Assembly (NCBI RefSeq): GCF_022179325.1
Contig: NZ_BPQQ01000066.1
Location: 1 to 48,483, forward strand
Source of the DNA: Methylobacterium isbiliense
GTDB taxonomy: Bacteria; Pseudomonadota; Alphaproteobacteria; Rhizobiales; Beijerinckiaceae
DNA length: 48,483 bases
Direction of reading: 5' to 3'
The notes beneath the pieces are model-generated. The model saw only the letters and a list, made by a program, of their open reading frames with translations. It had not been told where the DNA came from and searched no databases. Shown piece after piece: positions 33,625-41,817 of this stretch; position 1 is the first letter of the stretch; each line of letters starts with the position of its first letter. Both the position numbers and the translations under genes were made by a program.

Positions 33625-34554
33625 ATGACGACCAATCCCGACCACGAGCTCACGACCGAATCCCCGACCGCCACCATCCTCCACGAACTCCAGCTCCATG
33701 GCTTCCGCCCCTTCGAGGACGAGCCCGATCCGCGGCCACTGCCCGAAGCGCACCGCGTCACTGGAGCGCTCGCCGACATCTTCGACGCCATGGTCTCGAC
33801 ACTGGAGGACACGCGCCTCGAACCCGACCTCGCAAATCTGCTCTGGGGCCAGGTCAACCTGTTCCACCGCGCCGCCGAGCGGATCGATCGCGAGCTCGAC
33901 GACAACGAGCAGGCGCAGAAGCGTTCTCAGCGCGAACAGGACGGCTCCGAGGTCCGATCGGTCGAGCTGGAGCGGCTCACGGCCGAGGGCTTGACGCTGA
34001 TTGAACGCCGCAACGCCTTCGAGCTGATGCGCGACACCGCCGCCGACCTCTACGAGCGGCACACCCGCTCAGCCTGGCGTCCTCGCTCAGGGTCGATGGT
34101 GAACCACAAGACGCTCACCGCGGCCATGATCGACAGCCGCGACTTCATCGCCGCCCGCAGGCGAGCCGAGACGGAGGTCATGCTCCCCACTGGAGCCAAG
34201 GTCGCGTTCACCGGCGGGCTCGACTTCAACGACCACCGCGCTATCTGGGCCGCGCTCGACAAGGTCCACGCCAAGCACCCCGGCATGGTTCTCCTGCACG
34301 GCGGTTCGCCCAAAGGCGCCGAGCGCATCGCCGCCTGCTGGGCCGACACCCGCAAGGTGACGCAGATCGCCTTCAAGCCCGACTGGGCCAAGCATCAGAA
34401 GGCGGCGCCGTTCAAGCGCAACGACCAGCTCCTCGAAGTTCTGCCGATCGGGGCCGTCGTGTTCCCCGGCTCCGGCATCTCCGACAACCTCGCCGATAAG
34501 GCCAAGAAGCTCGGCATCCCGCTCTTCGACTTCCGCAAGGGAGGCGCGGCGTGA
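33625..34554 (+). CDS. DUF2493 (SLOG-like, YspA-type) protein
   Basis: 309-aa protein. The N-terminal helical part (LADIFDAMVSTLEDTRLEPD, ERIDRELDDNEQAQKRSQRE) is likely coiled. The C-terminal domain is a DUF2493/YspA-like SLOG fold: KVAFTGGLDFNDHRAIWAAL, MVLLHGGSPKGAERIAACWA (nucleotide-binding GGS-x-GAE), AFKPDWAKHQKAAPFKRND and VVFPGSGISDNLADKAKKLG. SLOG proteins bind nucleotides or nucleotide-derived ligands. It is common in the same plasmid block as the ParB-like, ArdC and Toprim genes. GGAGG precedes the ATG at 33625. Confidence 0.9.
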   Translation: MTTNPDHELTTESPTATILHELQLHGFRPFEDEPDPRPLPEAHRVTGALADIFDAMVSTLEDTRLEPDLANLLWGQVNLFHRAAERIDRELDDNEQAQKRSQREQDGSEVRSVELERLTAEGLTLIERRNAFELMRDTAADLYERHTRSAWRPRSGSMVNHKTLTAAMIDSRDFIAARRRAETEVMLPTGAKVAFTGGLDFNDHRAIWAALDKVHAKHPGMVLLHGGSPKGAERIAACWADTRKVTQIAFKPDWAKHQKAAPFKRNDQLLEVLPIGAVVFPGSGISDNLADKAKKLGIPLFDFRKGGAA

Positions 34555-34765
34555 GAGCGCCGCCCTTCCGCGACAGCCCGACGAGCCAGCATTCCCGGTG
34601 GGACTAGCATCACAATGGTCACGACTGCTTCTGGCGAGCCGCTGGCCATCGATCTGCTATCATGCCAGGAGAGGTCTCGCCGTCCCCATGCCGGATGCGG
34701 CTCGCTGTCGCGTAGGAGCGGACACGAGCTGCAATGCGAACCATACTCGAGCGACAAGCTTCCTT

Positions 34766-35284
34766 ATGGCGAAACGACCGAAGCGGCGTCTCGTCACAGA
34801 GCGCTCCAGTGACAACGATAAACGACAACTGCGTGAGCCGGTGCCCACGACTGCAGGCCTTTGCGCTTTGGCAGCCCGAGCGTCCTATGCGGGGTCCGGC
34901 AAGCATAAGGAGCAGCCGAGGGCGTTTGACCTGGAACCGGCGGCTTCAGATGCGGATGACACGTTCTGCGATGGCCACGCTGGGTTCACGCCCGAGGATA
35001 TGGCCCGCGTTCCGGCTCTGGTAGAGCGTGGCATCACCGCTGGCCTCATCGGTCACAATGACAAACAGGGCGACCCGACGATCATCTGGACCGTTGATGA
35101 TGACGGCTGGATCTACGAGGGACGGATCACGACCCCGACCCAGGCCATCTACCACGGGTATCCGCTGCTTCCCTCAGACGCCTTCGCTAAGAAGGTCATC
35201 GCTCGTTATACCGAGTACGTCTATACTCCCGGGAATACACATCTCCTTTTCAGTCTTGAGCAAGCCATGGAACGCTACGCGTGA
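34766..35284 (+). CDS. hypothetical protein, first gene of a two-gene module
   Basis: 172-aa protein with a basic, probably disordered N-terminus (MAKRPKRRLVTERSSDNDKR) and a compact C-terminal half (FTPEDMARVPALVERGITAG, DPTIIWTVDDDGWIYEGRIT, GYPLLPSDAFAKKVIARYTE). No family recognised. The ATG at 34766 was chosen because upstream sequence lacks coding character; the frame is open to 34598. Its last codons overlap the next start by 4 nt (GTGA), so the two proteins are probably made together. Local GC is visibly lower than in the flanking plasmid core, suggesting separate acquisition. Upstream bases 34555-34765 contain no other gene that I can see. Confidence 0.65.
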   Translation: MAKRPKRRLVTERSSDNDKRQLREPVPTTAGLCALAARASYAGSGKHKEQPRAFDLEPAASDADDTFCDGHAGFTPEDMARVPALVERGITAGLIGHNDKQGDPTIIWTVDDDGWIYEGRITTPTQAIYHGYPLLPSDAFAKKVIARYTEYVYTPGNTHLLFSLEQAMERYA

Positions 35285-36591
35285 TCGATAAGAGCTTCGG
35301 CATCTACGCTGTTTGGAAATCCACGCCGGACGTGGGTGCCCGCGATGTCGCAGAACTCCGCATTGTGTCAGGCGAGCAAGTGCTGACGCGACTGGTCGAG
35401 GTTGCGACGCAAGCCATGCGAGATCATTTCCGCACCTCCGCCGTGAGTCTTGCGCTTTGGCTTGCCGACAATTGGTGGCGGCTGCGGTGGGAGCCGTTTC
35501 TAGGCAAGAGGCCGTCCGCAGACTGGCGCCTACGTCATGAGCTAACCTCGGTGGGCAGCGGCGCCGCTTGGCCGCCAATCATGATCTACGGGACTGGTCC
35601 ACGGGTTGTCCTCGCACCGGCATTCGGCGCCCGGCCGACAACCGGTCCCATCCGCTATCTTGAGTTGGAGACGGTTCACGTCCTGCCTGGGAATCACTTC
35701 GAGGAGGCGTTGGACAGGTTCTTCGAACAGGTTCTCGAGTCCTGCGCTCAAGCACAGGACGGGACGGTCCTCGCCAGCCTGGTGAGCGAGCTCGCGGCGG
35801 AGCGCGCGGATGCTGACATTGCTGCATGGCGCAGGCTTGAAGCCCGCCTTGGCTTTGATCCGGATTGCGCACCTGACGGTCTGATCGAGGGCATGACGGC
35901 TCTCGGGTCCTCCCTCGGCGAGAACGGGATCGAGGAAGCGGCTCTATCAGCTCCCGGTGAGGCGTCTGCTAAATACCTGAAGAAGGCCGTCGCAGCTTCC
36001 CACGTGTCCGAGCTGACCGTGGCCCTCTCGGTCGCCGAATCCGTCAGTCGCGAAATCTTTGAGACGCCAGCTCCAGCTTGGAAATGGGGCGAAGATGCCG
36101 CTTGGCAGGTCCGCAACCGGCTAGGTGTCTCGGCAGATCGGTTCGATACTGATGCCATGGCTGAGATGCTCGAGGTCTCGTGGGAGAAGCTGACGGCGGC
36201 CTCGGCCACAGCGAGCCGCCTTCCCTACGCCGCGCTGCTCCGCGAGCGCGACCAGCACGCTAAGCTGGCCCTCCAGACCAGAACTGCGGTGGATCGCAGA
36301 TTCGAACTGGCGCGGATTATTGCCGACGCCATTTGGATCTCTGGGGAGTCGCTTGGTGTCATTAGTCGAGCGAAGACCGAGCGGCAGAAATTCCAGCGTG
36401 GGTTTGCGCAGAACCTGCTCTGCCCCTTCTCCGAAGTGCGACGATACGTCGACATAGAGGCTCCGACGGACGAACAGATCGACGCGGCTGCCAGGCACTT
36501 CCACGTGCACCGCAACGTCGTCGAAACGCTGCTCGTCAACAAGAATGTGCTCCCGCGAGAGACCCTGCTGGAGCGCCTTGAGGCTGCGTAG
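35281..36591 (+). CDS. hypothetical protein with C-terminal ImmA/IrrE-like, apparently protease-dead domain
   Basis: 436-aa protein starting at GTG. The N-terminal part (AVSLALWLADNWWRLRWEPF, WRLRHELTSVGSGAAWPPIM) and middle part (YLKKAVAASHVSELTVALSV) are unrecognised. The C-terminus (RRFELARIIADAIWISGESL, RQKFQRGFAQNLLCPFSEVR, ARHFHVHRNVVETLLVNKNV) aligns in pattern with ImmA/IrrE proteins, where the same place reads F-x-LAHELGH and ANxFAAxLLMP. Here the HExxH zinc/catalytic motif is replaced by ARIIAD, so protease activity is unlikely. Such proteins may sense or bind partners instead. It is coupled to the gene at 34766. Function unknown; a defence or regulatory role is inference. Confidence 0.65.
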   Translation: MIDKSFGIYAVWKSTPDVGARDVAELRIVSGEQVLTRLVEVATQAMRDHFRTSAVSLALWLADNWWRLRWEPFLGKRPSADWRLRHELTSVGSGAAWPPIMIYGTGPRVVLAPAFGARPTTGPIRYLELETVHVLPGNHFEEALDRFFEQVLESCAQAQDGTVLASLVSELAAERADADIAAWRRLEARLGFDPDCAPDGLIEGMTALGSSLGENGIEEAALSAPGEASAKYLKKAVAASHVSELTVALSVAESVSREIFETPAPAWKWGEDAAWQVRNRLGVSADRFDTDAMAEMLEVSWEKLTAASATASRLPYAALLRERDQHAKLALQTRTAVDRRFELARIIADAIWISGESLGVISRAKTERQKFQRGFAQNLLCPFSEVRRYVDIEAPTDEQIDAAARHFHVHRNVVETLLVNKNVLPRETLLERLEAA

Positions 36592-37260
36592 AGATCGCCA
36601 GCTGCACAGCACGCTTCACGAGACGACGTGGCCCAGCGCCCGCTCCTCAACCTGAGATCTTTGGGTTGCTCTGCACTCGTCTGGGTCGGTCAGCAGTGGC
36701 CCTGGCCGTCAAGCGGCACGTCTTCCGCCGTCCATTAATCCTCTGGTTCTCTGTGGGTGCGGGTTCCGGCCGGGAGGGGGCGTTCGGCGCTTGAGCTGGC
36801 GGGCGGCTCTTCTCGGTGTTTCGGGCGACGGCGCGGCACGGCGAAGGGAGGTCGAGGAGGCTCAGCTCTCGGGTCGCGAATGTCCTACTCGGACAGCCGA
36901 GATCGGCCTGGTGGCCGGCGTTTGGGCTGCCGCTCAGGCGGTGCGCCGGTTCTGGCGCGGGCCGAGGGAGCGCCATGTCTCTCCTGGGGAGGGGTTCATG
37001 GGGTCGGCACACCCATGTCGCGGGCCTTGATTGGTGGGATCTGGCCGAGGTCCGGCTTCGCCTCGATCGCCTCCGCAACGGCGTCGTCGACTATTTTCCC
37101 CTGCTCGTGCCGAGCATTCCTCGCGCAACAAAATAGCCGCCTTTGGCCGTCCTCCGCTCTGCTGCGGCCTTGTCAGGTGCGGGTCGCTCGCCCCCGGCCT
37201 CTTCGATCCCATCAAGGCCGCGATGGGCGCGGCCGAGATGAACCTCACGGAGAGACAGTC
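36592..37260. other. intergenic region, first DUF736 leader copy
   Basis: No confident gene. From about 36977 it is a near-copy of 43152-43465. It contains CTATTTTCCCC...AAAATAG arms (37091-37135) and, on the minus strand, the tail of a coding-like frame ([20 protein letters not shown], stop at 36996) shared with the second copy but lacking a start here. Confidence 0.5.
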
Positions 37261-37560
37261 ATGGCGATCATCGGCACCTTCACCCAGACCAACAACGGCC
37301 TCGCCGGCTCGGTCAAGACCCTCACCCTCAACGCCAAGGTCCGCTTCGTCCCGGTCGAGAAGGACAACGACAAGAGCCCCGACTTCCGCATCATCGCCGG
37401 CACCACCAACGTCGAGCTCGGCGCCGCCTGGAAGAAGACCTCGAAGGAGGGCCGGCCCTACACCTCGGTCAAGCTCGACGACCCGAGCTTCCCGGCTCCG
37501 ATCTACGCCTCCCTGGTCGAGGGCGAGGACGGCGCCAGCAGCCTGATCTGGTCCCGCTGA
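37261..37560 (+). CDS. DUF736-family protein, copy 1
   Basis: 99-aa protein, complete DUF736 family: [60 protein letters not shown], and the end SLIWSR. DUF736 proteins are small beta-rich cytosolic proteins carried on many alphaproteobacterial plasmids and integrative elements; their function is not known. GGAGAG lies 9-10 nt upstream of the ATG. It differs from copy 2 at 43466 at few residues (QTNNGLAG against [13 protein letters not shown] against SNLIW). A terminator-like hairpin follows. Confidence 0.93.
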   Translation: MAIIGTFTQTNNGLAGSVKTLTLNAKVRFVPVEKDNDKSPDFRIIAGTTNVELGAAWKKTSKEGRPYTSVKLDDPSFPAPIYASLVEGEDGASSLIWSR

Positions 37561-38032
37561 AACCGGACGGGGGGCGGCAACGCCCCCTCCCCCTCTCGCG
37601 CTCCCGGAGCCGGTCTCCCAGCGCGACGCCAGCGGATTACAGCCGCTCGCTGACAGCGGCTCCGCGGCGGGGACCGTCAGGATGCCAGCCGCCGGCGCTC
37701 GACGCCGGCGATCCCACCCAGAGCCGGCCTAGGAGCGCGCTACAAATGAATCTTGCGGACCTCCCGCGACCACCAGTCGTGACCGGCGGTCGTTCGGGCT
37801 CCCGAACAGCGGCACCGAACCGACAGCGGTTGCCACCGCCAAGGCGGACGATGACGCCCACCAAACGGCCGGGGTGAAAGGGCCGGGGGCCAGAGGGGCG
37901 CCCACGCCTCCCCCTCAGCCCTTGGAGGCCACCAGCACAGTCCAAAGCGCGATAGCGCGCCGCTGAACCAGTTCGAGCGGATAACCGCTTGCCGAGGAAC
38001 ACGGCCGCAAAGGGCGGCGAGGACGAGCGTTT
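37561..38032. other. intergenic region
   Basis: It holds the hairpin at 37570-37587 (GGGGGCG paired with CGCCCCC), the end of direct-repeat copy 1 near 37690, and then nothing recognisable up to the antitoxin stop. Confidence 0.45.
37570..37587 (+). terminator. hairpin downstream of DUF736 copy 1
   Basis: GGGGGCG-GCAA-CGCCCCC, followed by TCCCC rather than a T-run. An equivalent hairpin with different bases (GGGGGGC/GCCCCCC, 43773-43791) follows copy 2, so structure is kept while sequence changes. Confidence 0.5.
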
Positions 38033-38365
38033 CTACTCGGGCGAGCCAGCGAGTTCGCCGAAGTTCGTGATCGTCACGCTCGCCCCGTCCGGGAAGCGCG
38101 CCGTGATCTCGAGCGTGCCGCCCAAGGCCTCGACATAGCGGCGGAGGTTGCTAACGTACATGTCCGCCCGGCGCTCCATCTTGGCAACCGCCGGCTGGCC
38201 GACTTTCAATTCCCGCGCCAGGTCTTGCTGCGACTGCTCCCGAGCCTGCCGGAGCTCATGCAGAGTCATCTCCCGCAGCATCCGCTCTGTCGCGTCCCTA
38301 TTCCGCGCCCGGCGCTCCGGCGATATCTTCGCCCGAAGGGTGTCAAAGGAACGATGCCCGCTCAT
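38033..38365 (-). CDS. XRE-family antitoxin (HigA-like)
   Basis: 110-aa DNA-binding protein with a helix-turn-helix (QQDLARELKVGQPAVAKMER) and C-terminal segment LRRYVEALGGTLEITARFPD. The N-terminus SFDTLRAKISPERRARNRDA is typical of antitoxins encoded after Gp49/HigB-type toxins. The ATG at 38365 fits the family start MSGHRSFDTL. The reading frame is continuous with the upstream toxin sequence with no stop between them, so a fusion protein is possible. It would repress its own promoter at about 38719-38747. Confidence 0.8.
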   Translation of the reverse strand: MSGHRSFDTLRAKISPERRARNRDATERMLREMTLHELRQAREQSQQDLARELKVGQPAVAKMERRADMYVSNLRRYVEALGGTLEITARFPDGASVTITNFGELAGSPE

Positions 38366-38707
38366 GGGATCAACCCCTCTCGCCTGATACGCGTCGTAGA
38401 GCCGGTCGGCGGTCGGGATCATCTCGTCGTAGAAGCGGTCACCGCCAGTCTTGTCGCCGCCGATGAGCAGGATCGCCGTCCGCCGCGGATCGAAGGCGTA
38501 GAAGATCCGGATCGGAGCCCCGCCGCTCTGTACCCGCAGCTCACGCATGTGATCGTGCCTCGAGCCCTCAATCCCCGAGGAGTACGGGAACGGCAGGTTC
38601 GGCCCTCTGGCTTCCAAGAGCCCCACGAGGCGGTCGACGTCGTCCTGGACACCCTCGCTGATGGCCTCGTACCAGCTCCCGAACTCGCCCGTGTATTCGA
38701 CGCTCCA
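38366..38707 (-). pseudogene. HigB/Gp49-like toxin, start codon missing and fused in frame to antitoxin
   Basis: The coding-like sequence reads WSVEYTGEFGSWYEAISEGV, then LVGLLEARGPNLPFPYSSGI, MRELRVQSGGAPIRIFYAFD, RRTAILLIGGDKTGGDRFYD and IPTADRLYDAYQARGVDP, i.e. a complete HigB/Gp49-like RNase toxin of about 110 aa. No ATG, GTG or TTG precedes WSVEYT in frame before an upstream stop; the first possible start is a GTG at 38626, inside the domain. At the 3' end, removing one G from the GGGG run near 38375 would give the usual QARGLIP-stop with an ATGA overlap. As sequenced, it runs into the antitoxin frame. Confidence 0.65.
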
Positions 38708-38718
38708 GCTGACAGCAC

Positions 38719-38747
38719 AATATATTCCATCGACGGAATTAGAGCAA
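38719..38747 (-). promoter_or_regulatory. promoter and operator of the HigBA-like locus
   Basis: On the minus strand, TTGCTC (38742-38747) and TATATT (38719-38724) are 17 bp apart. A dyad ATTCC-N6-GGAAT (38724-38739) fills the spacer, as expected for autorepression by the antitoxin. The transcript would start close to the toxin codons, leaving almost no leader. Confidence 0.6.
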
Positions 38748-38821
38748 GTGCTGACTGGAGATGTTTGGACCGCTAGGGATTAGGACCGCTCCCAGGCCAG
38801 CCGGATGATGTCGGCCGCCCT

Positions 38822-39193
38822 CTACCCGCGCGCCACGGCCCCCTTCTCAGGGCCACCTCCGGCGTCTTCAGCACCAGAAGGAGCGCACCGCCGGCCTTGC
38901 CGAGCCTTGCAAAGCGCCGAAGACCGCGTTTCGAACTCGGGCATCGGCGGCCGCACGGCGTAGCCGCGCCGTGATTTCCGACGTAGCCAATCCTCAAGCG
39001 CCTCGGTCGCTTTCACCCGATCCTCATAAAGGTCGAGCCGCACCCGGCCGCGGCAGCCAACGCGGCCCCATGCGCGCACAAGCGCCGCATCGCCGAACAA
39101 GGTCGGCTCGATGGACAACACGTAGAAGCGCGCCATGTTCAGCGCCGGATCGCGGCGCTCGAGCACCAAGACTTGCAGCGTGGGATCGGACAT
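38822..39193 (-). CDS. WGR-domain protein
   Basis: 123-aa protein with a WGR domain over residues about 8-85: LQVLVLERRDPALNMARFYV, LSIEPTLFGDAALVRAWGRV (WGR-type motif AWGRVG) and ATEALEDWLRRKSRRGY. WGR domains bind nucleic acids; stand-alone bacterial copies are frequent on alphaproteobacterial plasmids and chromosomes, with unknown roles. The tail after residue 90 is basic and low in complexity. The ATG at 39193 (MSDPTLQ) was preferred to one at 39220. It lies between the TA pair and the DUF1612 gene, both on the same strand. Confidence 0.8.
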   Translation of the reverse strand: MSDPTLQVLVLERRDPALNMARFYVLSIEPTLFGDAALVRAWGRVGCRGRVRLDLYEDRVKATEALEDWLRRKSRRGYAVRPPMPEFETRSSALCKARQGRRCAPSGAEDAGGGPEKGAVARG

Positions 39194-39289
39194 GCGCAAG
39201 CATCGCTTGCGCGGCAACACCGGTCCAATTCAAATCTTGAATCCATCCGGGTCCAACGATTCACACCCGTGATCGACGGCCGGTCCAAC

Positions 39290-40414
39290 TCAGATGCTCC
39301 AGGCGCGATAGCGTCCTCGTCCGGTCGCTTCCCGCAACCCAAGCTCCGCGACAAGATTCTGGGCGCCGCGCGCCGTAATCCCGAGCTCCTTGGCGATCAG
39401 GGAGGCCGTGGCAACCGGTCGGGCCAACACCAGCTCGATCAAGCTCGGGAGGTGGGATGTCGATCGTCTTCCGCGGAGCCTTCTCTCCAGTTGGGCTCGT
39501 CCCAGCAGCAAGCGGTCGTGCTCCTTCATGCCGGCTTCCGCCGCTGCCGTGACCGCCTCCGCAAAAGCGAGCAGACGCGTGGTGCGGCTCGCACTGCGTC
39601 GGCGCTCGCGGGGAACCTGGCGCAATCCGACGTTCAGGCACATCAGATGCGCGACCGTCTTCCCTCGCTCCCGCAGGGCTGCAGCGATCAGGATCTGGCC
39701 GAGCCATGGGAGATGCTGCAGCGGGTCGAGCATCTGCCAGGCCTCAGATGCCAAAGCCGCAGCCATCAAAGGTGGGAGCTGCCGAGTGGCGTCGAGCGCG
39801 GAGCACCACTCCCGAAGCCGAGCATCCTCGTCCCAATCGAGATCGTAAACGAGCGGATCCCGCTCCCGCTTGGGTTCGAGCAAGCCATCCTGGAGGAGGC
39901 GCGAGGACCGGTCGAGAACGGCGTCGATCGCCGCAAACTCCTCGGTCAAATCATCTGGCTGGATTTCGGCATCTTCTGGTGCGTCGTCGACCTCCTCTCC
40001 ATCCTGAACCTCATCGTGATCCGCGTCCCCCTCCCCTCCTTCCGTGCCGTGCGGGCCCTTGCGACCGCGGAGTTGCATGAGCCCTGCTCGGCTGAGAGCC
40101 CACGCCGGCTCGTTTGCCGCCACGAGCCGTCGGGCTCGCAAGACCGCGCGAGCCCGCGTCAGCTCGTGGGTTGGTGTCCGGATGTCCATGCCGGCGTCAT
40201 GCAGGACGAGGTCCTCGAGGTGGACGAGTTCGCCGGCGAGCCAGAGCGACGCGCAGGCGTCGTGAAAGTGGGTGCGGCTTTTCCAGCCGCTTGCGACAGG
40301 ACTGGTGCGCAGCCGCTCGTCAAGCCGCGCGAGGGCATCTTCGGCGACCGTAAAAGGCCTCCCCAGGACTTCCCATCCGACCGAGAGGTCAACGGCGTAA
40401 GTTATTGTTCGCAA
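39290..40414 (-). CDS. RHE_PE00001-family (DUF1612, HTH) plasmid protein
   Basis: 374-aa protein starting MRTITYAVDLSVGWEVLGRP. It contains LRTSPVASGWKSRTHFHDAC and LWLAGELVHLEDLVLHDAGM, an acidic linker near 130-165 (EGGEGDADHDEVQDGEEVDD), then SALDATRQLPPLMAAALASE, DPLQHLPWLGQILIAAALRE, and a C-terminal helix-turn-helix (VATASLIAKELGITARGAQN). This matches the RHE_PE00001/DUF1612 family first seen on rhizobial plasmids. It resembles Fic-associated regulators in layout but its function is unknown. The start at 40414 has no strong ribosome binding site. Confidence 0.85.
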   Translation of the reverse strand: MRTITYAVDLSVGWEVLGRPFTVAEDALARLDERLRTSPVASGWKSRTHFHDACASLWLAGELVHLEDLVLHDAGMDIRTPTHELTRARAVLRARRLVAANEPAWALSRAGLMQLRGRKGPHGTEGGEGDADHDEVQDGEEVDDAPEDAEIQPDDLTEEFAAIDAVLDRSSRLLQDGLLEPKRERDPLVYDLDWDEDARLREWCSALDATRQLPPLMAAALASEAWQMLDPLQHLPWLGQILIAAALRERGKTVAHLMCLNVGLRQVPRERRRSASRTTRLLAFAEAVTAAAEAGMKEHDRLLLGRAQLERRLRGRRSTSHLPSLIELVLARPVATASLIAKELGITARGAQNLVAELGLREATGRGRYRAWSI

Positions 40415-40735
40415 AAGAGCCTCGGGGGCAAACGGAAATCAACCAGCACCTAGCTTCCGTCACTCCTGGGCCTTTGTCGAGCCTCTTTGTCGGCGCTTCC
40501 GGGTCCCTGCCTTTTCGCTATTCCGGCGAGCTCTCTTGGTCGCGTCTTGATCCCCGCGTCCTGGCATTCCCAGTAGAAACCGGGGCTCGGCCATCCAGGC
40601 CTACGTTGAATTCGGTGTCTTCAACCGGTCGTTTTCTCATGCCTCAAAGGGTTTGAAAACAGGGCCGATTGGGCCTACGAACGGCGGATAGCCCGGCGAA
40701 TCGGCCCTGAACGGTCGCGGCACAGGGCGGTCCTC
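40415..40735. other. intergenic region upstream of serine recombinase, with inverted repeats
   Basis: No gene. Two neighbouring dyads lie just before the recombinase start: GTTTTC/GAAAAC (40631-40660) and AGGGCCGATT/AATCGGCCCT (40661-40708). Confidence 0.5.
40631..40708. repeat. possible resolvase recombination site (tandem inverted repeats)
   Basis: GTTTTC (40631-40636) with GAAAAC (40655-40660), directly followed by AGGGCCGATT (40661-40670) with AATCGGCCCT (40699-40708). Resolvase res sites usually adjoin the resolvase gene and comprise several inverted repeats, so this is a candidate. Confidence 0.45.
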
Positions 40736-41635
40736 ATGCTGATCGGCTACGCGCGCGTCTCGACGGACAAGCAGGACCTGACCGGCCAGCTGGCCTCACT
40801 GCGGCAGGCGGGCTGCACGCGAATCTTCGAGGAGCGTCTGTCCGGCGCCAGTCGGGCCCGTCCGGAGCTGACGAAGGCTCTGGCGGCGGTCGGACGCGGA
40901 GACGTGCTCGTCGTGGCGCGGCTCGATCGCCTGGCGCGATCCCTCTCTCATCTCCTTGCGGTGATTGAGGACCTGACCGGGCGCGGCGCGGGCTTCCGGT
41001 CGCTGGCGGATACGATCGACACCACAAGCCCGCATGGCATGCTCACCCTGCAGATCCTCGGCGCCGTCGCGGAGTTCGAGCGCCAGCTCATCCGCGAGCG
41101 CACCATGGTCGGGATCGAGGTGGCACGCGCCAAGGGCAAGAAGCCCGGAAACCCCCAGCTGCGCGCCGGCAACCCGGACGCGAAGCGGAAGATTGCGAGG
41201 GCCCGGGAGCAGGCTTACTTCGACAAGCTGAACGCCACCGCGAGCACCTGGCTTCCTATCGTCCGCCAGATGCGGCCACACCAGCGCTGGGAGGACGTCG
41301 TGAGGGTGCTCAATGCTCGAGCCGCGGACGGCGAGAGGTGGACCGTGGAGCGGCTTCGACGCGCCGTCGATCGCTTCATCGCCGACGGGCTTGCCGAGCC
41401 GGAGCTGCTCGGCAAAGCCACTCCCCGATCGGCGGACGATCGGCTCATGACCCTCGTCGCCGGAATGACGCGCGCCAATCCGGACATGACGCTCGCCGGC
41501 ATCGGGGCACAGCTCGAGGCCATGTACGAACGTACGCCCTCTGGCGGGCGCCGGTGGGCTCCGGGTTCAGTGAAGAGCTTGCTCGACCGGGCTCGGAAAC
41601 GTGGGTTGCTTCCGGTCTCGTCGGACCGGGCGTGA
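40736..41635 (+). CDS. serine recombinase (resolvase/invertase family)
   Basis: 299-aa DNA recombinase. The catalytic domain starts MLIGYARVSTDKQDLTGQLA (nucleophile Ser9), with VVARLDRLARSLSHLLAVIE (active-site Arg motif), LADTIDTTSPHGMLTLQILG and VAEFERQLIRERTMVGIEVA. The usual small resolvase is about 185 aa; here about 110 extra residues follow (residues 190-299) with helical segments (WEDVVRVLNARAADGERWTV, IGAQLEAMYERTPSGGRRWA). They may be additional DNA-binding repeats. A candidate res-like site precedes it. It may resolve plasmid dimers or be part of a lost transposon. A CGCGGCACAGGGCGG stretch upstream offers only a weak ribosome binding site. Confidence 0.9.
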   Translation: MLIGYARVSTDKQDLTGQLASLRQAGCTRIFEERLSGASRARPELTKALAAVGRGDVLVVARLDRLARSLSHLLAVIEDLTGRGAGFRSLADTIDTTSPHGMLTLQILGAVAEFERQLIRERTMVGIEVARAKGKKPGNPQLRAGNPDAKRKIARAREQAYFDKLNATASTWLPIVRQMRPHQRWEDVVRVLNARAADGERWTVERLRRAVDRFIADGLAEPELLGKATPRSADDRLMTLVAGMTRANPDMTLAGIGAQLEAMYERTPSGGRRWAPGSVKSLLDRARKRGLLPVSSDRA

Positions 41636-41817
41636 CCTCACTCGCTCCGAACCACGCTCGCGTGGGCTTGACCTCGCGCAGCACGGCCGGTCGGGACGCC
41701 GCAGCAACTGCTGCGTTCTGCGCGGGCGTCTGCTATCGCCTCGACCTTCCAGTCTGCGCCTTGGTCGCGCCAGGGGGATGACGGCTCGCTGTCCGCCAAT
41801 CCCGGTCGAACGACCTC

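Larger units (their letters stand above)
36977..37690 (+). repeat. long direct repeat, copy 1 (DUF736 region)
   Basis: About 700 bp nearly identical to 43152-43899, covering leader, DUF736 gene and downstream hairpin. There are small indels and point differences, the largest being in the leader between the CTATTTT and AAAATAG arms. Confidence 0.8.

Noticed and set aside
37637-38002. Minus-strand frame of 121 codons after DUF736 copy 1
   Set aside because: Overlaps the repeat's downstream non-coding part, no start signal, Arg/Gly-rich low-complexity translation.
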